The notes beneath the pieces are model-generated. The model worked only from the letters and a program-made list of their open reading frames with translations. It searched no databases and was not told the DNA's origin. The translations under genes were made by a program, and so were the position numbers. This document shows positions 35,808 through 42,996 of a stretch of 64,000 nucleotides of DNA, one piece after another. The stretch covers positions 457,258-521,257 of the forward strand of contig NZ_JOFS01000009.1 of the NCBI RefSeq assembly GCF_000719285.1. Direction: 5' to 3'. How positions within the stretch are numbered: the first letter of the stretch is position 1; the number at the start of each line of letters is the position of its first letter. Origin of the DNA: Streptomyces bicolor (lineage in GTDB: Bacteria > Actinomycetota > Actinomycetes > Streptomycetales > Streptomycetaceae).

Positions 35808-36734
35808 GTGACGCTGCAACCCCCGATGATGGTGCGCGGGGCCGACCACTCAGCCCGCGCGATGCGCCTGATGATCCGCGACCTTGCTCGCGGCCGGCAG
35901 GGCGTCGCCGGGAGCGAGGACCTGAAGGTCCGACCGCTGGAGACCCCCGGCCCCGGTGTTCGGGTCGGCGACGGCTCTGCTCTGATCCACGGTGCCCGGC
36001 CGTGGCAAGGGGCCTACACCCAGTCCAACATTGGCGACACCGTGGTCGAAGTGCCGCCGACCGGGCCGGTGGCCCGCACCGACCTGCTCGTGCTGCGCAT
36101 CGAGGACCCGGAGTTCGAAGGCGACCGCGACCCGCGCCGCGAGGAGATCGGCTACTTCCACCTCATCCAGGGCATCGGCTCGCAGGACACCACCGCGCTG
36201 CGGGAGATGACGGCGATCCCGCTGGCTCGCATCACCATCCCTCGGAACACCGCGACGATCACCGCCGGGATGATTACCGATCTGCGTCGGCTGGCCAACC
36301 CGCGCACCGAGCGCACCCTGCGCACCGTGCACCCGACCACCACGGAGGAGGTGCCGGGCAAGCATGGCCAGTGGGCGGCCTGGCCCAAGGAGGCCGCCTG
36401 GGATGTGGACGTCCCAGCTTGGGCGACGACGGCCACCGTCATCGTCACCCTATCTGGCCTGCGCGCCGGGGCAGGCTCCGTCTATGCAGAGCTGCGCACC
36501 CGGCTCGGGGAGCGCGCCGCGAAGCCGACCGTCGTGGACGACGACGGCACCACCACCCGCCGCTCCTCCGTGACCCTGGCCGACACGCTCGCCGTGCCGC
36601 CCACCTACCGGGGCACCCGCCAGCACCTGGCCGTCGAAATCAACCAGAACGACAAGTACGGCGACGGCGACCTGACCGTGGCCAAGGGCACGACGGTCAC
36701 GCTCGACGTCGCGTTCACGGAAGGGCCTGCGTGA
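35808..36734 (+). CDS. Minor tail/baseplate protein
   Basis: 308 aa from GTG 35808 with CGGAGAG upstream. N-terminal MMVRGADHSARAMRLMIRDL, then GDTVVEVPPTGPVARTDLLV and LARITIPRNTATITAGMITD, a pattern shared with actinophage baseplate proteins that follow Dit. C-terminal half beta-rich (WDVDVPAWATTATVIVTLSG), probably a receptor- or carbohydrate-contacting jelly roll. Confidence 0.65.
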   Translation: MTLQPPMMVRGADHSARAMRLMIRDLARGRQGVAGSEDLKVRPLETPGPGVRVGDGSALIHGARPWQGAYTQSNIGDTVVEVPPTGPVARTDLLVLRIEDPEFEGDRDPRREEIGYFHLIQGIGSQDTTALREMTAIPLARITIPRNTATITAGMITDLRRLANPRTERTLRTVHPTTTEEVPGKHGQWAAWPKEAAWDVDVPAWATTATVIVTLSGLRAGAGSVYAELRTRLGERAAKPTVVDDDGTTTRRSSVTLADTLAVPPTYRGTRQHLAVEINQNDKYGDGDLTVAKGTTVTLDVAFTEGPA

Positions 36735-36736
36735 CG

Positions 36737-37840
36737 ATGGCCGACTACCGTTACATCGTCGCGCGGGCCGCGACCGGCGACGTTCTGCACTGGAACCTGC
36801 CGCTGAGCGAGGTCGAGTACGGCCCGGAGATATCCGGACCCGGCTCGCTGAAGGCCACCCTGCCGACCGCGTTCCGCCGCTCCCTTGGTGACGCGCTCGA
36901 CGCCGGCGACACGGTGCTCCTCGTCGAGCGCAACGCCCGCCTCGACTGGGGCGGGCTGCTGTGGCGCGCCGAACCGGAGGGCAACACGCTGCCCGTCGAA
37001 GCCTCCGGGTTCACGAGCTACCTTCACCGCCGCTTCGACCTGCACGGCAACCTCGGCGGACGCGGCCCGTACATCGAAGCGGACCCGTGCGAGGTGATCA
37101 GCGATGTGTGGGCGTACGCGCAGGCGCAGCCGGACGGCGACCTCGGCGTGGTCGTGGACGACACGAAGTCGAAGGCGAAGACCGGCACCGCGAAGGACCC
37201 GTACACCACCTCCAAGACCGATCCGCGCAACCTCGGCGAGATGGTGGACGAGATGGCCGAGATCGATGACGGCCTGGAGTGGTCGGAGACCGTGGCATGG
37301 CGCGGGCGTCGCGCCGAGCGTCGCATCATCCTCGGTGCGCCGCGCCTTGGCCGGCGCCGCGAAGACCTGACGTTCACCACCGGCGCCAACGTGGTCGGCA
37401 CCCCGCACGTCATCAAGGACGCCGACTCCTACGCCCAGTGGGTCATCGGCCTGGGCGCGGGCGAGGGCAAGAAGCGCAAGGTCGTCGTGGACGGCGTGCG
37501 CAACGGCCGCCTGCGCCTGGAACACCGGCTGGAGACGAGCGAGAAGGACGAGGCGAAGCTGAAGCAGCGGGCCCGCCGCGAGCGGCTGGCCCGCCAGGTC
37601 CTGCCCTCCCTGACCGAGCTGGAGATCATCGACCACCCGGCGGCTCCGATCGAGGCCCTGTGCATCGGGGACGACGTACGGATCCGTCTGTTCGAGCCGC
37701 ACACCGAGTACGACGGCTGGTGCCGGATCGTCGGCTGGACGGTGCGGCCCGGCGAGGGCGAGACGGCCGAGCGCGTGACGCTGAAGCTGGAGCGCACCAA
37801 CAAGCCCGAGGACGAGACGGGCGAGGAAGAGGAGCAGTAG
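36737..37840 (+). CDS. Tail protein, Gp37/Tal-like
   Basis: 367 aa from ATG 36737. WNLPLSEVEYGPEISGPGSL, LLVERNARLDWGGLLWRAEP, VEASGFTSYLHRRF and a C-terminal IEALCIGDDVRIRLFEPH match the siphovirus Gp37-like tail-hub family (beta-barrel hub domains of gpD/Tal type). Highly charged C-terminal tail (KPEDETGEEEEQ). Next gene starts immediately after the stop. Confidence 0.7.
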   Translation: MADYRYIVARAATGDVLHWNLPLSEVEYGPEISGPGSLKATLPTAFRRSLGDALDAGDTVLLVERNARLDWGGLLWRAEPEGNTLPVEASGFTSYLHRRFDLHGNLGGRGPYIEADPCEVISDVWAYAQAQPDGDLGVVVDDTKSKAKTGTAKDPYTTSKTDPRNLGEMVDEMAEIDDGLEWSETVAWRGRRAERRIILGAPRLGRRREDLTFTTGANVVGTPHVIKDADSYAQWVIGLGAGEGKKRKVVVDGVRNGRLRLEHRLETSEKDEAKLKQRARRERLARQVLPSLTELEIIDHPAAPIEALCIGDDVRIRLFEPHTEYDGWCRIVGWTVRPGEGETAERVTLKLERTNKPEDETGEEEEQ

Positions 37841-38278
37841 GTGCCGGACACGATCGCCGACCTCGGCCGCCGACTGGCCAAGCTGGAGAAGCGGGTCGTC
37901 ACCCTGGAGCGCGCCCGCCGCGCGCCGTACCCGGAGTGGCGCGACCTTCCGCTGACCGGCGACACCACCGTCCCCGACGAGGAGCAGCCGCCGCAGTTCC
38001 GCGCCAACCCCTGGGACACGACCGAATTCTGCGGCCGTATCGGACTGGCGAGCGGCCGGGCCGCCGACGAGCAACTGGTCGCGCTGCTGCCCGAGGGGTA
38101 CTGGCCGGAAGCCCCGCGCACGGTCCATGTCGCCTCCGACGCGGCACGCCGCAGCCTCCAGCTCGACATCGACCCGAAGGGCATGGTGCGGCTGCGCGTC
38201 CAAGGCGGCGGCAGCGTCCGCGCGTCCTGGATCAGCCTCGACAGCACCTCGTTCCGGACCGACCGCGACGACACCTGA
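37841..38278 (+). CDS. Minor tail hypothetical protein
   Basis: 145 aa from GTG 37841. N-terminal coiled coil (IADLGRRLAKLEKRVVTLER) then beta-rich WPEAPRTVHVASDAARRSLQ and RLRVQGGGSVRASWISL. This coiled-coil plus beta-sandwich design is typical of small trimeric tail-tip proteins. Last structural gene before lysis. Confidence 0.65.
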   Translation: MPDTIADLGRRLAKLEKRVVTLERARRAPYPEWRDLPLTGDTTVPDEEQPPQFRANPWDTTEFCGRIGLASGRAADEQLVALLPEGYWPEAPRTVHVASDAARRSLQLDIDPKGMVRLRVQGGGSVRASWISLDSTSFRTDRDDT

Positions 38279-38426
38279 CCGGCTGCGCACCCCGGCCACC
38301 GGCCGGCGTGCCGCCGGTAGCATGACGCCTGGGTGACCCTCCACCCGCTTCGCACTCCCGAGGGACCGGACCGCCGCGGCGGCCACGGCCGACTGCCATC
38401 CGGCGCAGGGGAGAAGGACGAAGCGC

Positions 38427-39626
38427 GTGGCTACACCGCTGAGCGCGGACAGGTTCCTGTCCGTGCTGAAGGGCGCCGGGCTCGGCGTGGTCGAGCACGG
38501 CAAATGGCGCACCCACAACCGGAACACCCACGGCAACTGGGGCCCCGCGAACGGGGTCATGATCCACCACACCGGGCCGTACAGCTCCGAGAAGGACATG
38601 GTGGAGCTGTGCCGCGTCGGCTACCAGGATCTCCCAGGACCCCTGTGCCATGGCGTCATCGACCGGTCCGGGACCATCCACCTGGTCGGCTACGGCCGGA
38701 CCAACCACGCTGGCATGGGGGACACCGACGTCCTGCTCGCGGTCATCGCGGAGAAGACGGACCTCCCGCGCGACAACGAAGCGGATACCGACGGCAACCG
38801 GCACTTTTACGGTTTCGAGTGCATCAACACCGGGAGTCAGCCGTGGCCGGCGGCTCAGCTCGACGCGATGGCGCGGGCGGCGGCGGCCATCTGCCGTGCG
38901 CACGGCTGGAAGGAGCACTCCGTCATCGGCCACAAGGAGTGGCAGCCGGGGAAGCCTGACCCGGGCGGCATCGACATGGACGACTTCCGCGCCCGGGTCG
39001 CCCGGCACCTCAAGGACGGCGGTAAGCCGAAGCCCGACCCGAGGCCCAAGCCCAAGCCGGACCCGAAGCCGAAGCCGACACCGAAGTACGCGGCGTACCC
39101 GGGCAAGCAGTTCTTCCGCGAGGGCCGTTCCTCCCCGGTGGTCGCCGCGATGGCGAAGCGGCTGATTGCCGAGGGCTGCGACTCCTACGACACGCCGCCC
39201 GGCCCAGTGTGGAACGACGCGCACCGCCGCTCGTATGCGGCCTACCAGATCAAGCGCGGCCACCACGGCGCCGACGCCGACGGCATTCCCGGTCCGCAGA
39301 CCTGGGCGGACCTCCGCGTCCCGCAGCAGGCCGGTGCCGCCGACCCGACCCCCACCACCCCGAACCAGGAGCACGACCCGATGCCGCAGGCCCTTGCCGA
39401 TGTCGCCGAGCGCACCGTTGCCACCTACCTCCAATCGCTGCTGGGCCTGATGGCAGCCTCCAGCACGACGGACATGGTGTCCCTCTCGGCGTGGCAGGCC
39501 GCCGCGGTCTCCGCGATACCGGCCGCACTCAGCGCGTTGAAGTCCACCCTCGGCACCGTCCTGGGCAGGCCTGGAACGGCCTCGTGGCTGCCGATGAAGC
39601 GCGACCCGGCCACGCCCCAGCACTGA
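38427..39626 (+). CDS. Endolysin: amidase, peptidoglycan-binding domain and holin-like tail
   Basis: 399 aa from GTG 38427. Residues about 20-190 form an N-acetylmuramoyl-L-alanine amidase (amidase_2): VMIHHTGPY with zinc ligands H47/H48 and VIGHKEWQPGKPDPGG near 165-180. A KPKPDP linker (195-215) leads to a peptidoglycan-binding domain (FREGRSSPVVAAMAKRLIAE ... GADADGIPGPQTWADLR). The last 80 residues, ALADVAERTVATYLQSLLGL onward, resemble small holins that are separate genes in other actinophages, so this is either a fusion or a gene with an internal start. Confidence 0.85.
   Translation: MATPLSADRFLSVLKGAGLGVVEHGKWRTHNRNTHGNWGPANGVMIHHTGPYSSEKDMVELCRVGYQDLPGPLCHGVIDRSGTIHLVGYGRTNHAGMGDTDVLLAVIAEKTDLPRDNEADTDGNRHFYGFECINTGSQPWPAAQLDAMARAAAAICRAHGWKEHSVIGHKEWQPGKPDPGGIDMDDFRARVARHLKDGGKPKPDPRPKPKPDPKPKPTPKYAAYPGKQFFREGRSSPVVAAMAKRLIAEGCDSYDTPPGPVWNDAHRRSYAAYQIKRGHHGADADGIPGPQTWADLRVPQQAGAADPTPTTPNQEHDPMPQALADVAERTVATYLQSLLGLMAASSTTDMVSLSAWQAAAVSAIPAALSALKSTLGTVLGRPGTASWLPMKRDPATPQH
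39381..39626 (+). CDS. Nested in-frame holin-like product from internal start
   Basis: ATG 39381 lies inside the endolysin frame, with AGGAG at 39367-39371 and a 9-nt spacer, a better ribosome site than most here. The product is 81 aa (MPQALADVAERTVATYLQS; then LLGLMAASSTTDMVSLSAW, AVSAIPAALSALKSTLGTV), with moderately hydrophobic helices and a basic tail. Separate production of a holin from the endolysin mRNA is inferred. Confidence 0.5.
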   Translation: MPQALADVAERTVATYLQSLLGLMAASSTTDMVSLSAWQAAAVSAIPAALSALKSTLGTVLGRPGTASWLPMKRDPATPQH

Positions 39627-39656
39627 CCGCCGGGCAGCGAGAGGAAGGAGGAGATC

Positions 39657-39902
39657 GTGCCCGAAGGACAGGTCGCGCTCGCCCTGGCGGAGCTGCGCCA
39701 GGCGCTGGAGGTCGGATTCGCGCGCATCGACGGCCAGTTGGCGCTGCTTGTCCAGCGCAGCGATCAAACGGACAAGGCCCTGGAGGACCTGGAGGAGAGG
39801 GTGGGCGCGCTGGAGAAGACCAGGTGGCCGCTGCCGACCGTCGCCGTTCTGGCCAGCATCACCGCGGTGGTGCTCACCGTCTTCAGCCTGGCCCGCGGCT
39901 GA
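39657..39902 (+). CDS. XhlA-like holin/lysis accessory protein
   Basis: 81 aa from GTG 39657, GGAAGGAGGAG upstream. Coiled coil (LLVQRSDQTDKALEDLEERV) followed by a single C-terminal membrane helix LPTVAVLASITAVVLTVFSL. This is the XhlA/haemolysin-accessory layout found next to endolysins. Likely inner-membrane, acting with the holin. Confidence 0.75.
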   Translation: MPEGQVALALAELRQALEVGFARIDGQLALLVQRSDQTDKALEDLEERVGALEKTRWPLPTVAVLASITAVVLTVFSLARG

Positions 39903-39929
39903 GATGAACGCCCCTGCCGTCAAGCGGTG

Positions 39930-39952
39930 TTGTCCGACAGCGCGCTTAGCGT
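39930..39952 (+). promoter_or_regulatory. Second copy of TGTCCGACAGC / TAGCGT motif
   Basis: TTGTCCGACAGC-n6-TTAGCGT repeats the motif at 27183-27205 with the same 11-nt spacing between TGTCC and TAGCGT. It lies upstream of the recombinase-like gene at 39985. Spacing is too short for a usual -35/-10 pair, so the palindrome may be an operator placed ahead of a -10. Confidence 0.45.
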
Positions 39953-39984
39953 GATGGCGCACTTGTTCCTGCGGCCTGGGGGTC

Positions 39985-40434
39985 ATGATGGATACGACAA
40001 ACCTGCTCGTCAGCGACCTGGAGGTGGACACCGCGCTCGCGGACCCGGCGGTGCCGGCCGCCATCCGCGCGGTGTGGCAACTGCTGTGGGAGTCGGAGGT
40101 CCGGCTGGATGAGGTCCTGGCGTTCGACGTGCCGGACGCGGAGCTGGATGACCGCCTGGTCGTCATCCGGCACGCGAAGGAAGGCGGCGCCTACGAGGCC
40201 GGGATCACCGTGTCGGCGGCCAACGCGCTGCGCGAGCTGATCGGGTCCCGTACAGACGGACCGCTGTTCACGCTGGAAGGGCGGCGGCTGACCAAGGCCG
40301 AGGTGGCGACCGCCTTCCGCGAGGCGACCGGCGGGCGCACCATCCACGCCCTGCGGTTCACACGACAGAGGAAGGAGCAGGGCTCGACCCGGCTCAGCTC
40401 CACCGCCGACCAGCCCGAGGGCAAGACCGCGTAG
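39985..40434 (+). CDS. Truncated tyrosine-recombinase-like domain
   Basis: 149 aa from ATG 39985 (39988 alternative). EVRLDEVLAFDVPDAELDDR matches the GLRxsEllaLrwxDvD block with catalytic Arg I; VIRHAKEGGAYEAGITVSAA matches the K-beta hairpin; PLFTLEGRRLTKAEVATAFR and IHALRFTRQR give the HxLR box. The chain then ends without the nucleophilic tyrosine. No N-terminal DNA-arm domain either. It may be a regulator or decoy derived from an integrase catalytic core. Confidence 0.5.
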   Translation: MMDTTNLLVSDLEVDTALADPAVPAAIRAVWQLLWESEVRLDEVLAFDVPDAELDDRLVVIRHAKEGGAYEAGITVSAANALRELIGSRTDGPLFTLEGRRLTKAEVATAFREATGGRTIHALRFTRQRKEQGSTRLSSTADQPEGKTA

Positions 40435-40451
40435 AGAGCGCGGCAACGCAC

Positions 40452-40492
40452 ACGGCCCCCGCCGAAGCGGGGGCCGTTCGGCCTCTTGGAGA
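40452..40492 (+). terminator. Late-operon terminator followed by CCTCTTGGAGA
   Basis: Stem ACGGCCCCCGC / GCGGGGGCCGT (11 bp, 4-nt loop CGAA) at 40452-40477, then CCTCTTGGAGA at 40482-40492. Unlike the six other copies of this hairpin-plus-box unit, no start codon follows within 15 nt. Confidence 0.75.
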
Positions 40493-40590
40493 AAAGACCG
40501 CCGCCACCATAGCAGCGACCGCCGCGTACGCCGGCGTGCGCACACGGCTACGCTGCCCACTGCATTCAGGGCAGACACCGGAGGACGGGG

Positions 40591-41163
40591 ATGAGTCGGG
40601 GCAAGCCGTATCTGGTCGGGCACCAGGAGTTCGCCGCGCTGTACCGCGTCGATCCGAAGCAGGTCGCGCAGTGGCTTTCGCCAAGCCGCGGCAGCGTGCT
40701 GGATCCGGAGACCGCCATCATCGTCAGCGGGGTGCGGTACTGGCCGCTCGGCTTCGCGGCAAGGTGGGGAGCGACCACGGCGCGATTCCGCCAGGTCGAC
40801 CTGGACGTGAAGGCACGGATCATCGAGGAGCAGGGCGAGGGCTGGGAGCCGAACCTGGGGGATGAGCTGCCGCCGATCGTCGGCCAGCAGGAAATCATCG
40901 AGCTGTTCCACCTGCCCGCGCAGGGCAACTTGGCGACGACTATCGCGACGGGGCGGTTCCCGGAGCACGACTGGCTGCTGTCCGGGTCAATGCTCTGGAT
41001 GCTGGACACCGTCCTCGATGCCGTCCCGGAGCTCCGCGAGAGCGCGCGGAGCCTGCCCTGGGACGTGGACGAAGAGGTCGTCGCCGCCCTGCGCGACGGC
41101 ACCTACGACGGGCCCGGCAGGCGCGTACTGACCCGAGGCCGCCATGCCCGGAAGGCCACCTGA
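40591..41163 (+). CDS. Tandem winged-helix-like DNA-binding protein
   Basis: 190 aa from ATG 40591. Two similar halves: YLVGHQEFAALYRVDPKQVA ... GVRYWPLGFAARW and PPIVGQQEIIELFHLPAQGN ... SGSMLWMLDTVLD. Each looks like a MerR/excisionase-type HTH (VGxQEhxxLhxV ... W ... hSGxxhWxL). Basic C-terminus (RRVLTRGRHARKAT). Located between late and early phage genes, it could be a phage transcription regulator or small terminase-like DNA binder. Confidence 0.55.
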   Translation: MSRGKPYLVGHQEFAALYRVDPKQVAQWLSPSRGSVLDPETAIIVSGVRYWPLGFAARWGATTARFRQVDLDVKARIIEEQGEGWEPNLGDELPPIVGQQEIIELFHLPAQGNLATTIATGRFPEHDWLLSGSMLWMLDTVLDAVPELRESARSLPWDVDEEVVAALRDGTYDGPGRRVLTRGRHARKAT

Positions 41164-41199
41164 CCTGCGTAAACACTGTACTTAGCCTCGAATTGCTAA

Positions 41200-41210
41200 T
41201 AAGATATAAG
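41200..41210 (+). promoter_or_regulatory. Phage promoter element TAAGATATAAG, copy 1
   Basis: Identical 11-mer at 45184 and 51714. TAAGAT is a good -10. A -35 is weak here. A short stem CCCC-GTTAT-GGGG (41214-41226) lies at the predicted mRNA 5' end, and AAGGAGG leads the next gene. Confidence 0.65.
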
Positions 41211-41252
41211 CGTCCCCGTTATGGGGGTCCGCAGTTCACCAAGGAGGCAGTA

Positions 41253-41456
41253 GTGCAGTTCATCGTCACACCGGGCGGCGACGAGGTCGCGGTCATGAAT
41301 GCCAGCGAGGCCCTGGTCGTCGAAGGGGCCCTCTCGCTCTACGTTCTCAAGCACCCAGAGTCCAACGTCGCCATCGACGCCCTGCGGGTCGCGTCGGCGG
41401 CCAACGAGGCTCGCGAGGCGCGCATGGAGGAGGCGGCGGAGCGGGCCTCCGTCTGA
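41253..41456 (+). CDS. Small phage early protein
   Basis: 67 aa from GTG 41253 with AAGGAGG at 41241. VQFIVTPGGDEVAVMNASEA then a helical, acidic C-terminus (AANEAREARMEEAAERASV). No known motif. First gene after phage promoter copy 1, so an early protein of unknown role. Confidence 0.6.
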   Translation: MQFIVTPGGDEVAVMNASEALVVEGALSLYVLKHPESNVAIDALRVASAANEAREARMEEAAERASV

Positions 41457-41523
41457 TCTCGGGCTGAGTGCGTGAAGTCGCGCCTGTAGCCGGTGGGGTT
41501 GATCATCTGTCCGCCGACCCTCA

Positions 41524-41537
41524 AGATAGGTGACATT
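41524..41537 (+). promoter_or_regulatory. Repeated motif AGATAGGTGACATT, copy 1
   Basis: Exact 14-mer also at 45535 and 49964, each in a gap upstream of an early gene. Here GTGAC ... GTCAC makes a 23-bp imperfect dyad (41531-41553). The core TAGGTGACA is shared with the SP6-type RNA polymerase promoter. Operator, promoter or antitermination site. Confidence 0.55.
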
Positions 41538-41558
41538 CTTGAAAGAAGTCACTAGGGG

Positions 41559-41909
41559 GTGGGTGTGGCAGCCGTCCAGGACGAGATACCGGGTCTGGTC
41601 ATCCACGCCGTGAGGCAGCCGGACGGCCAGTCGGCGTCGATCCAGGCCCAGTTCGAGACATTCCACGAGCTCAACCCCTGGGTGCTGCGCGCGTTGGAGG
41701 CACTGACTGCCGACTACCTGAAGCGCGGCGCGAGCCGTGTCGGCATCGGGATGCTCTTCGAGGTCCTGCGCTGGCGCTACGTCACGGCGACCGAGGGCGA
41801 CGAGTTCCGCCTCAACAACAACTTCCGCAGCCGGTACGTCCGGCTTCTCATCGAGCGCCACCCCGAGTGGGCGGGCGCGTTCGAGGTCCGCGCCTTGCGG
41901 ACCGACTGA
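41559..41909 (+). CDS. Conserved-looking phage early protein
   Basis: 116 aa from GTG 41559 (GTG 41565 also possible; AGGGGGTG lies just before). The central RVGIGMLFEVLRWRYVTATE and FRLNNNFRSRYVRLLIERHP read like a small compact DNA- or RNA-associated fold, common before recT in actinophages. Function unknown. Its 3' end contains the hairpin of the next leader. Confidence 0.65.
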   Translation: MGVAAVQDEIPGLVIHAVRQPDGQSASIQAQFETFHELNPWVLRALEALTADYLKRGASRVGIGMLFEVLRWRYVTATEGDEFRLNNNFRSRYVRLLIERHPEWAGAFEVRALRTD

Positions 41910-41926
41910 ACCAGTTCTCTTGGAGA
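41885..41926 (+). promoter_or_regulatory. Hairpin plus CTCTTGGAGA unit before recT
   Basis: GGTCCGC-GCCTT-GCGGACC (41885-41903) inside the end of the previous gene, then CTCTTGGAGA (41917-41926) 10 nt before ATG 41937. Confidence 0.6.
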
Positions 41927-41936
41927 CGAACGACCC

Positions 41937-42932
41937 ATGAATCAACCGACCGAGCAGCAGGGCGACGACGCTCCGTCCAGCGCCCCGCTCCTGACCGCCA
42001 CCGAGGTGCTGCCCGAACGCAGCGTGTCCCAGAGCGCCGTTGTGCTGCGCGCCGACCAAGTGGAGTTCGACGCGCGTCAGGTGGCCGCCCTGTCGCTGAT
42101 CAGCCCCGGCCTCGCCCAGGCGCCGCGTGCCCAGCTGGCCTTGTTCTTCCACTTCTGCGTGCGGTCCGGCCTCGACCCGTTCGCGCGGCAGATCTACATG
42201 ATCGGCCGTACCAACTGGAAGGCCGCCGACAACCCCGACGAGCCGGAGAAGACCTGGACCATCCAGACCGGCATCGACGGCTTTCGCACGGTCGCCCACC
42301 GCGCGGCTATCAAGGCCGGGGAGTCCATCTCGTACGAGGACACCGTCTACTACGACTCCGAGGGCAACGCCCACGAGGTCTGGCTGTCGAAGGCGTACCC
42401 GGCCGCGGTCAAGGTCACCGTCCTGCGCGGCAACGCCAGGTTCCCGTTCATCGCCCGCTGGGACGAGTTCGCCCCGACGTACTACGACCGCAAGCAGGGC
42501 GCGTACGTCGTGGCGAAGATGTGGCAGCAGATGCCCGCCCACATGCTCCGCAAGTGCGCCGAGGCCGGCGCGCTGCGCATGGCCGCACCGCAGGACCTGT
42601 CCGGCGTGTACGTGGACGAGGAGATGGCGCGGGCCGACGCTGAAGCCGTCGTCCGTGAGGCGGAAGAGGCGACCCGACGCCTGCGCGAGGCCGCCGGGCT
42701 CGAAGCAGGGAGCGACAAGGGCGGCGACGCGAAGGAGGAGTCCGCCGAGGACTCCCAGGGCGGGGGCCAGGACGAGAGCACGGACAAGCCCGTGCCGAGG
42801 AAGCGGGCGCGTGCCGCGAAGAAAGCCGCCCCGGAGGCCAAGCCGGACACCGCCGCGGAGTCCAACGAGCCCCCGGCCCCGGCGAAGCGCACCCCGCGTA
42901 AGCGGGCCTCCTCGCCCCGCCGCGCCTCCTGA
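41937..42932 (+). CDS. recT: RecT/Bet-family single-strand annealing protein
   Basis: 331 aa from ATG 41937. Core residues about 50-230: LALFFHFCVRSGLDPFARQI, TWTIQTGIDGFRTVAHRAA, WDEFAPTYYDRKQ and MPAHMLRKCAEAGALRMAAP match the RecT/Bet family. The last 100 residues are a charged, Ala/Lys-rich disordered tail. It anneals ssDNA during phage recombination, working with the exonuclease encoded next. Confidence 0.9.
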   Translation: MNQPTEQQGDDAPSSAPLLTATEVLPERSVSQSAVVLRADQVEFDARQVAALSLISPGLAQAPRAQLALFFHFCVRSGLDPFARQIYMIGRTNWKAADNPDEPEKTWTIQTGIDGFRTVAHRAAIKAGESISYEDTVYYDSEGNAHEVWLSKAYPAAVKVTVLRGNARFPFIARWDEFAPTYYDRKQGAYVVAKMWQQMPAHMLRKCAEAGALRMAAPQDLSGVYVDEEMARADAEAVVREAEEATRRLREAAGLEAGSDKGGDAKEESAEDSQGGGQDESTDKPVPRKRARAAKKAAPEAKPDTAAESNEPPAPAKRTPRKRASSPRRAS

Positions 42933-42946
42933 CCCCTGACAACACC

Positions 42947-42991
42947 GGGTGCCGCCCGCTGTCGGCGGGCGGCACCCCATCCTCTTGGAGA
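42947..42991 (+). terminator. Terminator-like hairpin plus CCTCTTGGAGA
   Basis: GGGTGCCGCCCGC / GCGGGCGGCACCC, 13-bp stem with 5-nt loop (42947-42977), 3 nt before CCTCTTGGAGA (42981-42991), which is 5 nt before GTG 42997. Confidence 0.7.
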
Positions 42992-42996
42992 ACACC

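Noticed and set aside
36605..38599. Long minus-strand open frames opposite tail genes (also 29579-31243, 42448-44985, 30408-31796)
   Set aside because: High-GC shadow frames: no ribosome sites, no motifs, Arg/Gly/Val-rich, and fully overlapped by recognisable phage genes.
40591..41163. Small terminase subunit
   Set aside because: HTH-like and near the lysis genes, but the tandem-domain layout and lack of a large terminase nearby do not support it.
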